DNA from: Kingella potus
GTDB taxonomy: Bacteria > Pseudomonadota > Gammaproteobacteria > Burkholderiales > Neisseriaceae
Assembly: GCF_900451175.1 (NCBI RefSeq)
Contig: NZ_UGJJ01000003.1
Location: 310,001 to 374,000, forward strand
Direction of reading: 5' to 3'
DNA: 64,000 nt
Shown: one piece after another, positions 32,413-41,736 of the stretch
Layout of the letters: every line of letters begins with the position of its first letter
Numbering within the stretch: the first letter of the stretch is position 1
Made by a program: the position numbers and the translations under genes
Notes under the pieces: generated by a model
Seen by the model: the letters and a program-made list of their open reading frames with translations, nothing else
Told to the model about the DNA's origin: nothing
Databases searched by the model: none

Positions 32413-34209
32413 TCAGTACACATCGCGCTGGTAGCGTTTTTCCTGCCGCATTTCGTCCAGATATTCGTCTGCCGCTTCCGCATCCATGCCGCCCTCTTTG
32501 GCGATGATTGCCAACAGCGCGGCTTCCACGTCTTTGGCCATTTTCGCCGCATCGCCGCAGACATAGATATGTGCCCCTTCCTGCATCCATTGCCAGATTT
32601 GCGCCCCGTTTTCGCGCAGGCGGTGCTGCACATAGATTTTTTCCTCTTGATCCCGCGACCAGGCGAAGCTGTATTTGCTGAGCAGGCCGTCTTTGGCAAA
32701 CTGCTGCCATTCGGTCTGGTAGAGGAAGTCTTCGGTGAAATGCGGATTGCCGAACACCAGCCAGTTTTTGCCGTCCGCACCGTCGGCGGCACGCTGCTGC
32801 ATAAAGGCACGGAACGGGGCAATGCCGGTGCCGCTGCCGATCATAATCACGGGCGCGGCAGGGTTTGGCGGCAGGCGGAAATTGGGATTGTGCTCGACAA
32901 ACACGCGCACCTGATCGTCTTCTGCCAAACGTTCGCCCAAATAGCCGGAGGCCGCGCCGGTAAAGGGTTTGCCGTCGCTTTCGTAGCGCAAAACGCCCAC
33001 CGTGAGATGCACCTCCTCGCCCACTTCATCCTGCGCGGACGCAATGGAATACAGGCGCGGCGCGAGCGGGCGCAGCAGGGCAACGAGCTGCGCGGCGGCG
33101 AGCGCGGCGGGATAGCGTTCGGCCAGCGCGACGGGCGGATATTCGGCCACCAGAGCCGCCGTATCGGTTTCGGCGCGTTGCGCCAGCTCCGCGCTGCCGG
33201 CCAGCGCGGCATAGCCTTTGACAAACTGCGGCGTGTTCTGGCTGATTTCCAAATCGTGCGTGAGCGCGTCGCGCAGGGTTTTGCGCGTGCCGCCGCTTTC
33301 GATTTCTTCGTCTCCGCCCAACGATACGGCCGCCAGCAAACGCGACACCAGCGTGCCGTCGTTGTCAAACCACACGCCCAGCGCGTCGCCCGCCGTATAG
33401 CTTATGCCCGATCCCGACAGGTCGATTTCGATGTGGCGCACGTCTTTGTCGGAATTGCGCCCCGTGATTTTCTGGCGTACGGACAAAGTGGCGGGAAACG
33501 GGTTTTCTTTGCCATACGCGTTTTGCGGCGCGGCAAGGCCGTCGGAATGCGCGGCGGGCGCGGCGGCAGGCGCGGATGCGGCGGGTTTGGACGCTTCGGC
33601 GGCGGCGGGGACGATTCTGCCTATCCACGCCTCGGCCTCGGCGGCAAACTCCAAATCGCAGTCGGTGCGCGGCAGCAGGCGCGTGCCGCCGAGTGCGGCA
33701 AAGCGCGCGTCGAAATCCGCCGCCGCGCCGCAGAATTTCGGATAGCTGCTGTCGCCCAGCCCCAACACGGCGAATTTCAGGCCGCCCAAATCGGGGGCTT
33801 TTTTGCCGTTTAGCAGCTTGAACAGGCTCAACGCCTCTTCCGGCGGCTCGCCCTCGCCCTGCGTGGAAACAACCAGCAGCAAAATCTGCTCGCCGGCAAT
33901 GTTTTTCGGCTTGTAGTCGGCACACGACACCAGCGTGGCGGGCAGCTCCCGTGCCATCAGGGCTTCATACAGCCTGCCGGCAACGGCGCGGGCGTTGCCC
34001 GTTTGCGATGCGGACAGCACGGTAATGGCTGCCGGTGCGGCAGGCGGCGGGGCGGCGGCGGCAGTAGCGGCGTTTTCAGACGGCGTTTGCGGCACGGCGG
34101 CTGCACCGCCCGCCTGCGCCCAGCAGTAGCCCGACAGCCAGGCAAGCTGGACGGGCGTGAGCGCGGACAAGGCGGACGAGAGTTCGGGAGGGAGCGGGTT
34201 GGGGTTCAT
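32413..34209 (-). CDS. cysJ: NADPH-sulfite reductase flavoprotein (alpha) subunit
   Basis: Passes electrons from NADPH through FAD and FMN to the CysI hemoprotein. The 598-residue protein has an N-terminal flavodoxin domain (LSASQTGNARAVAGRLYEAL; STQGEGEPPEEA), an Ala/Pro-rich linker, the FAD segment RLYSIASAQDEV and the NADPH segment IGSGTGIAPFRAFMQQR with a YVCGDAAKMAKDVE end. In N. meningitidis, as I recall, cysJ adjoins cysI in the cys cluster; here it is about 17 kb from cysGHDN and cysI is absent from the window. Confidence 0.95.
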   Translation of the reverse strand: MNPNPLPPELSSALSALTPVQLAWLSGYCWAQAGGAAAVPQTPSENAATAAAAPPPAAPAAITVLSASQTGNARAVAGRLYEALMARELPATLVSCADYKPKNIAGEQILLLVVSTQGEGEPPEEALSLFKLLNGKKAPDLGGLKFAVLGLGDSSYPKFCGAAADFDARFAALGGTRLLPRTDCDLEFAAEAEAWIGRIVPAAAEASKPAASAPAAAPAAHSDGLAAPQNAYGKENPFPATLSVRQKITGRNSDKDVRHIEIDLSGSGISYTAGDALGVWFDNDGTLVSRLLAAVSLGGDEEIESGGTRKTLRDALTHDLEISQNTPQFVKGYAALAGSAELAQRAETDTAALVAEYPPVALAERYPAALAAAQLVALLRPLAPRLYSIASAQDEVGEEVHLTVGVLRYESDGKPFTGAASGYLGERLAEDDQVRVFVEHNPNFRLPPNPAAPVIMIGSGTGIAPFRAFMQQRAADGADGKNWLVFGNPHFTEDFLYQTEWQQFAKDGLLSKYSFAWSRDQEEKIYVQHRLRENGAQIWQWMQEGAHIYVCGDAAKMAKDVEAALLAIIAKEGGMDAEAADEYLDEMRQEKRYQRDVY

Positions 34210-35253
34210 GGTGTTCCTTGTTCTTTTTTTGGTTTGCGGGACGGAAAGCGGTGTGCAGACGGCTTTCCGCAGGCCTGCGCCGTTGCGCTGCGGCAGGCCG
34301 CCATCTTAGTCCTGCGGCGCACAAAGCAGAAAGAATGCTTGCTTGTATAGAAAGAAACAGGGGTTATAAAAAGGCCGTCTGAAAACGCAGCACCTGTTTT
34401 TTCAGACGGCCTCTGCCGTTCAGGTAGGGTGTGTGGCTCTGCCACGCACGCGGTTGCGGCACTTACGGCGTTTTGAAAGACGATACAGAAAGGCCGTCTG
34501 AAAACACGGATTCGGCGCAGCCGAAATTCCGTTTGCCGTTTTCAGACGGCCTTTGCCCTGCGGCAGGGAACGCGTGCGTCGCTGCGCGACACACCCTACA
34601 CGGATTCGGCGGGAGAAAATAAAAACAGGCCGTCTGAAAATGCATTCCGTTTTTTCAGACGGCCTCTGCCGTTCAGGTAGGGTGTGTGGCTCTGCCACGC
34701 ACGCGGTTGCGGCACTTACGGCGTTTTGAAAGACAATACAGAAAGGCCGTCTGAAAACACGGATTCGGCGCAGCCGAAATTCCGTTTGCAGCTTTCAGAC
34801 AGCCTGTGCGCTGCGGCGGGGAACGCGTGCGTCGCTGCGCGACACACCCTACACGGATTCGGCGGGAGAAAATAAAAGCAGGCCGTCTGAAAACGCAGCC
34901 CCCGTTTTTTCAGACGGCCTTTGCCGCCGGAGGTAGGGTGTGCCGCCCCGAGACGGCGCACGCGTTCTGTGTTTGCAGGCTGCGTTTCCAACCAATCCGT
35001 AAACCCGTAAAACCGCGTGCGGCGCGGCGCGGCAAACTCTACGGGATTCTGCGGGGCAAACGGAAGTGAGGCCGTCTGAAAACACGGATTCGGCGCAGCC
35101 GAAATTCCGTTTGCAGCTTTCAGACGGCCTGTGCCCTGCGGCAGGGAACGCGTGCGTCGCTGCGCGGCACACCCTACACGGATTCGGCGGCAGAAAATAA
35201 AAGCAGGCCGTCTGAAAAACGGTTTTTCAGACGGCCTGTGCGGCGGATGCGCC
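34210..35253. repeat. 1-kb tandem REP/DUS array between cysJ and metW
   Basis: No gene is visible. A cassette of about 253 bp (34370-34622) repeats at 34623-34877, and a truncated third copy lies at about 35068-35210. Each full unit has a forward REP (34424-34453; 34677-34706), an inverted REP (34571-34599; 34824-34852; third at 35149-35177) and paired DUS around GGATTCGGCGCAGCCGAAA. An additional REP with core TGCCGCCCCGAGACGGCG lies at 34933-34964. A DUS-pair hairpin at 35204-35238 probably ends metW. Confidence 0.9.
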
Positions 35254-35838
35254 CTACCCTACCCTGTAAAACGCCAGGCTGCCCAAAAGATTGGGCAGGG
35301 TTTCGATGCGCTCCGTGCCGGTCATGACGGCGCGTTCGAGGATGCGGATGTTGTTTTTGGCACAGAGGGCTTCAAAATCGACCAGGGTGCACCAGTGGAT
35401 ATTGGGCGTGTTGTACCACTGGTAGGGCATACGTTCGGAAACGGGCATTCTGCCGCCGAGGGCGATTTGCAGGCGGTTGCGCCAGTAGCCGAAATTGGGA
35501 AAGGATACGACGGCTTCGCGGGCGACGCGGGTCAGGTCGCGCAGGATGGTTTCCGTGTTCTGCATGGACTGGATGGTTTGGCTCAATACGATGATGTCGA
35601 AGCTGTCGCTGTCGAAATCCTGCAAACCCTGTTCGAGGTCGGCCTGGATGACGCTGATGCCGGCGGCGATGGAGGCGAGTACGCCTTCGGTGTCGATTTC
35701 GATGCCGCAGCCGCTGCATTGTTTGTCGCGCATCAGGGCGGAAAGCAGCTCGCCGCGCCCGCAGCCGAGATCGAGGACGCGGCTACCCGGGGGAATCCAG
35801 TCGTAGATGAGGCGCAGGTCGTCGCGCAGGGTATTCAT
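35254..35838 (-). CDS. metW: MetW methyltransferase-like protein
   Basis: A 194-residue MetW-family protein with SAM-binding motif I VLDLGCGRGELL and the conserved VLSQTIQSMQNTETIL and SFPNFGYWRNRLQ. MetW accompanies MetX in many proteobacteria and is needed for full homoserine acyltransferase activity. Its ATG overlaps the metX stop by 4 bases (ATGA). Confidence 0.95.
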   Translation of the reverse strand: MNTLRDDLRLIYDWIPPGSRVLDLGCGRGELLSALMRDKQCSGCGIEIDTEGVLASIAAGISVIQADLEQGLQDFDSDSFDIIVLSQTIQSMQNTETILRDLTRVAREAVVSFPNFGYWRNRLQIALGGRMPVSERMPYQWYNTPNIHWCTLVDFEALCAKNNIRILERAVMTGTERIETLPNLLGSLAFYRVG

Positions 35839-36968
35839 TGCTGCAACTCCTTGTAAACGTTGTCCATATAGGCGCGTACGGCGGCAATATAGGGCGGATC
35901 GTCCATCAGGAAGGCATCGTGGCCGTGGCCGGATTCCACTTCGATGTATTGGACGGGACGCTGTGCGCGGACAAGGTGTTTGACCAGGGCGCGGGAGCGG
36001 GCGGGGGCGAAACGCCAGTCGGTGGTGAAAGAGGCTACGAAAAATCCGGCCTGCGTTTGGCGCAGGGCGGCGGTGAGGTCGTTGCCGAAAGCGGCGGCGG
36101 GGCTGAAATAGTCGAGGGCTTTGGTCATGCGCAGATAGGTGTTGGCATCGAAGCGTCCGGCGAACTTTTCGCCCTGGTAGCGCAGGTAGGATTCGATTTC
36201 AAACTCCACGCCGTAGCCGTAGCGTATGCCGTCGTGCAGGCTGCGGCCGAATTTTTCGCCCAGCCCTTCTTCGGCGAGGTAGGTAATGTGCCCCATCATG
36301 CGGGCGATGCGCAGACCCCTCCGGGGAATGGTGCCGAAGCGGCGGTAGTGGCCGTCGTGAAAGTCGGGGTCGGTAATGATGGCTTGGCGGGCAACGTCGT
36401 TGAAGGCGATGTTTTGCGCGGACAGGCGGGTGGCGGAGGCGATGACGAGGGCGTGGCGCACGCGGTCGGGATAGTCGATTGCCCATTGCAGCGCCTGCAT
36501 CCCGCCGAGGCTGCCGCCGACGACGGCCGCCCATTGGCCGATACCGAAACGGTCGGCCAGCATGGCCTGGCTGTTTACCCAGTCTTTGACGGTTACGACG
36601 GGGAAGTCCGCGCCGTATTCGCGGCCGTTTTCGGGATTGGTGCTCAAAGGGCCGGTGCTGCCCGCGCAGCCGCCGAGGTTGTTTACGCCGATAACGAAGA
36701 AGCGGCTGGTGTCTACCGGCTTGCCCGGCCCGACCATGTTGTCCCACCAGCCGGGGTGTTTGTCTTCGGGGCTGTGCCGTCCGGCAACGTGGTGGTCGCC
36801 CGACAGGGCGTGGCAGATAAGGACGGCGTTGCTTTTGTCGGCGTTGGGCGTGCCGTAGGTTTCCACCATCAGATCAAAGCGCGGCAGGGTTTGGCCGTTT
36901 TGCAGGAGCAGCGGGCCGAACGGGATTTTTTCGGGCTTTACCAGCCCGATGCTGTCGGTGGCGGTCAT
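35835..36968 (-). CDS. metX: homoserine O-acyltransferase MetX
   Basis: An alpha/beta-hydrolase enzyme (377 residues) that activates homoserine for methionine synthesis. The nucleophile elbow is GGSLGGMQ (Ser about 153), the oxyanion segment CHALSGDHH, and the C-terminal catalytic His lies in GHDAFL. Sequence alone does not settle whether acetyl- or succinyl-CoA is used. It is the first gene of a coupled pair with metW. Confidence 0.95.
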   Translation of the reverse strand: MTATDSIGLVKPEKIPFGPLLLQNGQTLPRFDLMVETYGTPNADKSNAVLICHALSGDHHVAGRHSPEDKHPGWWDNMVGPGKPVDTSRFFVIGVNNLGGCAGSTGPLSTNPENGREYGADFPVVTVKDWVNSQAMLADRFGIGQWAAVVGGSLGGMQALQWAIDYPDRVRHALVIASATRLSAQNIAFNDVARQAIITDPDFHDGHYRRFGTIPRRGLRIARMMGHITYLAEEGLGEKFGRSLHDGIRYGYGVEFEIESYLRYQGEKFAGRFDANTYLRMTKALDYFSPAAAFGNDLTAALRQTQAGFFVASFTTDWRFAPARSRALVKHLVRAQRPVQYIEVESGHGHDAFLMDDPPYIAAVRAYMDNVYKELQQ

Positions 36969-37064
36969 AAAAAATTGCGGCGGCTGTGGGGGAAAGGCCG
37001 TATTATAACGGCTCGATTTTGTTTGTGCATGGCCGTTTCAGACGGCCTTTTTGCCGTATTTGCC

Positions 37065-37244
37065 ATGTCTGCCGCCGTTTTCGTTTTCAAATTCCTGCTG
37101 TTCTGCGCCGCCCTGCTGCTGCTGGCCGCCCGCTTTCTGCCGCCGCGCTGCAAACGGGCGGTGCGGCGCGGATTCGCGGCGGCGGCGTGGACTTGTCTGG
37201 CCGTGTCGCTGCTGGCCCTGCTGCGCTATTGGCTGGCGGCGTGA
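37065..37244 (+). CDS. putative small two-helix membrane protein
   Basis: A possible 59-residue gene: MSAAVFVFKFLLFCAALLLLAARF, a basic loop PPRCKRAVRRG, then a second helix AAAWTCLAVSLLALLRYW. An upstream in-frame ATG at 37029 would run through a DUS. The hydrophobic-basic-hydrophobic pattern looks like a real membrane hairpin, but there is no clear Shine-Dalgarno. It is divergent from metX. Confidence 0.4.
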   Translation: MSAAVFVFKFLLFCAALLLLAARFLPPRCKRAVRRGFAAAAWTCLAVSLLALLRYWLAA

Positions 37245-37305
37245 ACAGGCCGTCTGAAAACCTGTTTGCAGGTTTTCAGGGCCTCCGTATCCGCATAACA
37301 TAAAA

Positions 37306-37335
37306 CGCGTGCGTCGCTAAGGCGACACACCCTAC
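37306..37335 (-). repeat. GTAG-type REP palindrome
   Basis: Inverted orientation: CGCGTGCGTCGC, loop TAA, GGCGACACACCCTAC. Confidence 0.8.
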
Positions 37336-37399
37336 GTCGGGGAATCGGGTGTGTACGCCGCTCGGATGCCATACCCCGCACTTGGCAAAAACGGACAAA

Positions 37400-37442
37400 C
37401 AGGCCGTCTGAAAACCGTATTTTCAGGTTTTCAGACGGCCTG
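37400..37442 (-). terminator. DUS-pair terminator behind adk
   Basis: CAGGCCGTCTGAAAACC and its complement end 17 bp from the adk stop. Confidence 0.8.
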
Positions 37443-37458
37443 ATGATTGGCGGACGGC

Positions 37459-38106
37459 CTATCCGCCCAATGCTGCCAATACTTCGGCTTTCACCGCTTC
37501 CACCGCCTGCGTGCCGTCCACCCTGACGTATTTGGGGGCGGACGCACCTTCGAGTTTGCTGTAATAGCCCACCAGCACTTCGGTCTGCTCGTGGTAAACG
37601 TCGAGGCGTTTTTTCACGGTTTCTTCTTTGTCGTCGTCGCGCTGGATCAAATCCTCGCCGGTGAGGTCGTCTTTGCCTTCCGCTTTGGGCGGGTTGTAAA
37701 CCACATGGTAGGTGCGGCCGGAAGCCGGATGCACGCGGCGGCCGCTCATGCGCTCGATTACCGCGCTGTCGGGCACGTCGATTTCGACCACCGCATCCAA
37801 AAGCACGCCCGCCTGCTGCATGGCTTCGGCCTGAGCCAGCGTGCGCGGAAAGCCGTCAAACAGGAAACCCTTGGCGCAGTCGGGCTGGGCGATGCGCTCT
37901 TTCACCATGCCGATAATGATGTCGTCGCGCACCAGGCCGCCCTCGTCCATGATTTTTTTCGCTTCCAAGCCCAGCGGCGTACCCGCTTTGATGGCGGTGC
38001 GCAACATATCGCCGGTGGAGATTTGCGGGATGCCGAATGCGGCGGTGATAAACTGCGCCTGCGTGCCTTTGCCTGCGCCCGGTGCGCCGAGTAACAATAC
38101 TTTCAT
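37459..38106 (-). CDS. adk: adenylate kinase
   Basis: Interconverts ATP + AMP and 2 ADP. The 215-residue long-form enzyme has P-loop GAPGAGKGTQ, AMP-binding STGDMLRTA, DGFPRTLAQA and the LID region starting GRRVHPASGRTYH. The start at MKVLLLG (38106) is supported by AAGGAA; the longer frame adds 13 residues without precedent. Monocistronic. Confidence 0.97.
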   Translation of the reverse strand: MKVLLLGAPGAGKGTQAQFITAAFGIPQISTGDMLRTAIKAGTPLGLEAKKIMDEGGLVRDDIIIGMVKERIAQPDCAKGFLFDGFPRTLAQAEAMQQAGVLLDAVVEIDVPDSAVIERMSGRRVHPASGRTYHVVYNPPKAEGKDDLTGEDLIQRDDDKEETVKKRLDVYHEQTEVLVGYYSKLEGASAPKYVRVDGTQAVEAVKAEVLAALGG

Positions 38107-38365
38107 GGTGGTTCCTTCTGTTAAGAAAATGTAATTTCGGCGCATATTAATACTTTACAGGCCGTCTGAAAAGCGCGGCACGGTCGTGCGCGGCTTCGTC
38201 CCCGCCCGAATGTCAAAATCCCCAAACAAATCAAACGGCACAAATCCCGCTCATGCAGGGGCAGGGTATTTTTCATGCCGCTTGGCCGTTTTTTATCTTG
38301 TTATCAAACAGTTAAACCAATAAACTAGGCCGTCTGAAAATAACGCAAACCGCAAGGAACAGGAC
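38107..38365. other. divergent promoter region adk/metF
   Basis: A mostly AT-rich spacer with one DUS on each side and no gene. I see no recognisable SAM riboswitch before metF. Confidence 0.4.
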
Positions 38366-39208
38366 ATGACCGCAGGCAAAACCCTCAGCTTTGAATTTTT
38401 CCCCACCCGCACGCCCGAAGGGCGCGAAAAACAAACCGCCGTACGCGCCCTGCTGCGCGGCTTCAATCCCGGCTTTTTCTCCTGCACTTCCGGCGCGGGC
38501 GGCTCCACGCGCGAAGGCACGCTGCAAACCATCGCCGACATCCTCGCCGAAGGCACGGCCGCCGCGCCGCACCTGCCCTGCATCGGCATGAACGAAGAAG
38601 AAATCGCATCCCTGCTCGATACCTACCGCGATATGGGCGTGCGCCGCATTGTCGCCCTGCGCGGCGATATGCCCTCCGGCATGGGCGCGTCCGGCAGCGG
38701 CCTGCGTTATGCGTCCGAGCTGGTGGAGCTGGTCAGAAACCGCTACGGCAGCCTGTTCCGCATCGAAATCGCCGCCTACCCCGAATACCACCCGCAGGCG
38801 CGCAGCGCACAGGAAGACATCGCCCATTTTGTCGCCAAAGCCCGCGCCGGTGCGGATGCCGCCATCACCCAGTATTTCTACAATGCCGATGCCTACTTCC
38901 GTTTTGTCGACGACGTACGCGCCCTGGGCTGCACCATTCCCGTCATTCCCGGCATCATGCCCGTTTCCAGCTTCTCCAAACTCGTGCGCTTTTCCGACAG
39001 TTGCGGCGCGGAAATCCCCCGCTGGCTGCGCCTGAAACTGCAATCCTATGCCGACGATACCGCCGCCATCGAAGCCTTCGCCCTCGACGTGGTCAGCGAT
39101 ATGTGTGCGCGGCTGCTCGAACAAGGCGCGCCCGGCCTGCATTTCTACACCATGAACCAAGGTGTGCTGCCTTCCGAAATCTGCCGCCGGCTGGGATTTG
39201 GCGCGTAA
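38366..39208 (+). CDS. metF: 5,10-methylenetetrahydrofolate reductase
   Basis: A FAD-dependent TIM-barrel enzyme producing 5-methyl-THF for methionine synthesis (280 residues). Family motifs are LSFEFFPTRTPEG, FSCTSGAGG, RRIVALRGD and DAAITQYFYN (flavin and substrate contacts). AAGGAACAG precedes the ATG. It fits the nearby metX-metW pair functionally but is a separate unit. Confidence 0.96.
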   Translation: MTAGKTLSFEFFPTRTPEGREKQTAVRALLRGFNPGFFSCTSGAGGSTREGTLQTIADILAEGTAAAPHLPCIGMNEEEIASLLDTYRDMGVRRIVALRGDMPSGMGASGSGLRYASELVELVRNRYGSLFRIEIAAYPEYHPQARSAQEDIAHFVAKARAGADAAITQYFYNADAYFRFVDDVRALGCTIPVIPGIMPVSSFSKLVRFSDSCGAEIPRWLRLKLQSYADDTAAIEAFALDVVSDMCARLLEQGAPGLHFYTMNQGVLPSEICRRLGFGA

Positions 39209-39240
39209 AACGGCGCATTGCATCCGCCGCATAGCAACAA

Positions 39241-39296
39241 AGGCCGTCTGAAAACGCAGTTTCGGCGAAGCCAAAACCTGTTTTCAGACGGCCTTT
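39241..39296 (+). terminator. DUS-pair terminator behind metF
   Basis: AGGCCGTCTGAAAAC and its complement flank an inner GGCGAAGCC hairpin; a T-rich run follows. Confidence 0.75.
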
Positions 39297-39675
39297 TATT
39301 GTTTTTCAGACGGCCTGTTTGTCCGCTTTTGCCAAGCGCAGGGCATACCGTCCGGGCGGCGTATGCGCCCGATTCCCCGATGTAGGTGTGCCGCTCCGGC
39401 GACGCACGCGTTTTATATTATGCGGACACGGAGGCCGCCCGAACGCCCAAGCCGCGTGCGTGGCTGTGCCGCACACCCTACACAGGCCGTCAGCGCGAAA
39501 CCAAGCAGCAGGCCGTCTGAAAACCGCATTTCAGGTTTCAGACGGCCTGTTGTCCGTGCGGCAAAACCGCGTGCGCCGCAAGCGGCACACCCTACCGGCA
39601 ATCCGCGCTGTGTTTGTTGTTTCCGGCAACAGAAAACGGGTTTTGGCTTCGCCGAAACTGCGTTTTCAGACGGCC
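39297..39675. repeat. REP/DUS spacer between metF and tenA
   Basis: No gene is visible. REPs lie at 39382-39410 (plus, core CCGCTCCGGCG), 39453-39481 (minus, core GGCTGTGCC) and 39568-39595 (minus, core GCCGCAAGCGGC), interleaved with inverted DUS pairs. Confidence 0.85.
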
Positions 39676-40332
39676 TCAATCCTCATAAACGGCATCGAAA
39701 AACGCGCATTCCAGCGATACGGCGCGGTGGAACAGGCTGCGCGCCTGCTGCCGTTCCGTTTCGGAAGCGGCCGCGCCGGTGCGGGCGAGCTCGGCACGCA
39801 GCCAGGCGACAAATCCGCGGAAAAACGGGTTGGCGTGCAGGGTAATCCATTCGGCGTGGCGGAAGCCGCTTTGCGGCAGCGGGCTGTCGGGGCGGTCGGC
39901 CCAGTCGAGATAAAGGCCCTCGGCCACGCACAACACGGCCAGTGCGCAGACATAGCTGCGCGTATCGGCGGCCTCCCGCATCAGCTCTTGAAACTGCCGC
40001 GTTACCGGCAGCAGCGCGGGCGCGGTGCGCTCGGCTTCGGGTACGCCGAGGTAGTCGAAGCAGCGTTGGAAATAGGTGTTTTCGTCGCCGGTAATCATGG
40101 CGGCAAACTGCGAGAGGCGGACGCGGGCGGGGTAGTGGTCGGCAGCGGCAATCGCGGCTCCGAGCAGGGCGGTGAAGCGGTCGATGAATTGGTAGTCCTG
40201 CACGAGGTAGCGGCGCAGGTGTGCGTCGGACAAAGTGCCGGCAAAAATCTCTTCCGTAAAACGGTGCCGCGTGGCCGCCTGCCAGAGGGCGGCGGTTTCG
40301 CTGTGCAGGATGTCGCTGAAATCTGATGTCAT
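39676..40332 (-). CDS. tenA: TenA-family thiaminase II-like protein
   Basis: A 218-residue all-helical TenA/THI-4 family protein. RHRFTEEIFAGTLSDAHLRRYLVQDYQFI is split across helices; RSYVCALAVLCVAEGLYLDWA holds the expected Cys/Glu region and AEWITLHANPFF the C-terminal helix. TenA salvages the thiamine pyrimidine moiety. The start at MTSDFSDIL (40332) has GAGGAG upstream. No TPP riboswitch and no other thi gene is visible nearby. Confidence 0.88.
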   Translation of the reverse strand: MTSDFSDILHSETAALWQAATRHRFTEEIFAGTLSDAHLRRYLVQDYQFIDRFTALLGAAIAAADHYPARVRLSQFAAMITGDENTYFQRCFDYLGVPEAERTAPALLPVTRQFQELMREAADTRSYVCALAVLCVAEGLYLDWADRPDSPLPQSGFRHAEWITLHANPFFRGFVAWLRAELARTGAAASETERQQARSLFHRAVSLECAFFDAVYED

Positions 40333-40944
40333 GGGGGTTCTCCTCAGGTTGGACGGATGGGGCGGGCGTTTGGTACAGCCACGCACGCGCTTGCCAAATA
40401 CACCACACATATCCATATTTTTCAAGCAAATGTCGTTCGGTCTGGAACAAACACATCCAAACCCGACCGCACTCGTTGGGCTTTGCAGCCCAAACTGCCT
40501 GTTTTCAGCTTGGCTGAACCGCTATCCGAAACCACAAAATAGGCCGTCTGAAAACCGTCTTTCAGACGGCCTCAAATATTGTTTGGACACCCAAAAAAGC
40601 AGGCGTAGGGTGTGTGGCACAGCCACGCACGCGTTTGCCGAATACTACGGGCAGCACACATTCAGATTTTTCAAGCAAACCCGGTTCGGGTCTTACTCCA
40701 AACAATATCCAAGCCCGACCGCACCCGTTGGGCTTTGCAGCCCAAACTGCCTGTTTTCAGCTTGGCTGAACCGCTATCCGAAACCACAAAATAGGCCGTC
40801 TGAAAACCGTCTTTCAGACGGCCTCAAATATTGTTTGGACACCCAAAAAAGCAGGCGTAGGGTGTGTGGCACAGCCACGCACGCGTTTGCCGAATACTCC
40901 GCATATATGGTGTAGGGCGGCTGCGCTGGCGCGAAACCGTATGT
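40333..40944. repeat. triplicated REP/DUS spacer upstream of tenA
   Basis: No gene is visible. A block of about 226 bp (40421-40646) repeats at 40670-40898 (offset 249-252 bp); a partial unit with a degenerate REP starts near 40366. Each unit carries GTTGGGCTTTGCAGCCCAA, TTTTCAGCTTGGCTGAA, an inverted DUS pair and a REP (40605-40633; 40857-40885). Confidence 0.9.
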
Positions 40945-41736
40945 TCAGTCCAAAACGCCCAGCGCGGTCAGGCCGCGCAGGATGCCGTCTTGGTCTGCGG
41001 GCGGGCAGATGTGGCGGGCAACGGCTTTCAGGGCCGGATGGGCATTGCCCACGGCCACGCCGCAGCCGACGCTTTGCAGCATTTCCATGTCGTTCAAGCC
41101 GTCGCCGAAGGCCATTGCGTCGGCCGCAGCAAGGCCGAGGGTGTCGAGCACGGCGCGGATGCCGCGTGCTTTGGAACTGTCGGCAGGCAGGATGTCCACG
41201 CCGTATGCGTGCCAGCGTGTGGTGCGCAGGCCGGCGGGCAGGCCGGCTTCGACGGCGGCGGCCTGCTCTTCGCCGTAAAACGCCAGCATTTGGCAGACGG
41301 GCTGCGCGGGGTCGGGCGCGCCGGTTTGGTAGGGAATGGCCAGCGAGCCGAGGGCGGTGCGGATGTGCGGATGATCCTGCGGCACGGCGACTCTGTGCGG
41401 ATGTTCCAAAGCGTAGGCGATGCCCAGGCTGTGCAGATGGGCAACGGCGGCGGCGGTGTCGACCGGGCGGAGCGGGTATTGCGCCAGCACTTCGCCGCCG
41501 CGTTCGATGTGCTGCCCGTTGATGGAGATGAGGATGTCGATGCCGCTGTCGGCCATCAGCGTGCGTACGGAATCGGGAATCAGGCAGGGCGGGCGGCCGG
41601 TGGCGATGGCGGCGGCTATGCCCTGCCCTTTCAGACGGCCTAAGGCTGCGCGGGTGCTGTCGGGAATGCGGCCGCTGCGTTTGGGCAGCAGGGTGTCGTC
41701 GATGTCGAAAAAGATGATTTTGGGTTTGCGGTTCAT
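40945..41736 (-). CDS. HAD-superfamily (Cof-type) phosphatase
   Basis: A 263-residue HAD type IIB hydrolase. Motif I FFDIDDTLL supplies the nucleophile and acid Asp, IATGRPP is motif II, and GDGLNDMEML is motif IV. Cof-type enzymes dephosphorylate sugar phosphates or cofactor phosphates; the substrate is unknown. The start at MNRKPKI (41736) avoids a DUS-encoded extension. An internal DUS encodes GRLKGQ. Confidence 0.9.
   Translation of the reverse strand: MNRKPKIIFFDIDDTLLPKRSGRIPDSTRAALGRLKGQGIAAAIATGRPPCLIPDSVRTLMADSGIDILISINGQHIERGGEVLAQYPLRPVDTAAAVAHLHSLGIAYALEHPHRVAVPQDHPHIRTALGSLAIPYQTGAPDPAQPVCQMLAFYGEEQAAAVEAGLPAGLRTTRWHAYGVDILPADSSKARGIRAVLDTLGLAAADAMAFGDGLNDMEMLQSVGCGVAVGNAHPALKAVARHICPPADQDGILRGLTALGVLD

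Noticed and set aside
34370..35240. Regularly spaced repeats that could suggest a CRISPR array
   Set aside because: The repeats are REP palindromes and DUS at 250-bp period, without unique 30-40 bp spacers and without cas genes.
35838..37244. A 468-codon plus-strand frame across metX into the spacer
   Set aside because: The part opposite metX is a shadow. Only its last 59 codons (37065-37244) resemble an independent membrane protein and are listed separately.
40333..40400. Possible TPP riboswitch upstream of tenA
   Set aside because: The leader lacks the conserved thi-box segments; it contains only a degenerate REP.
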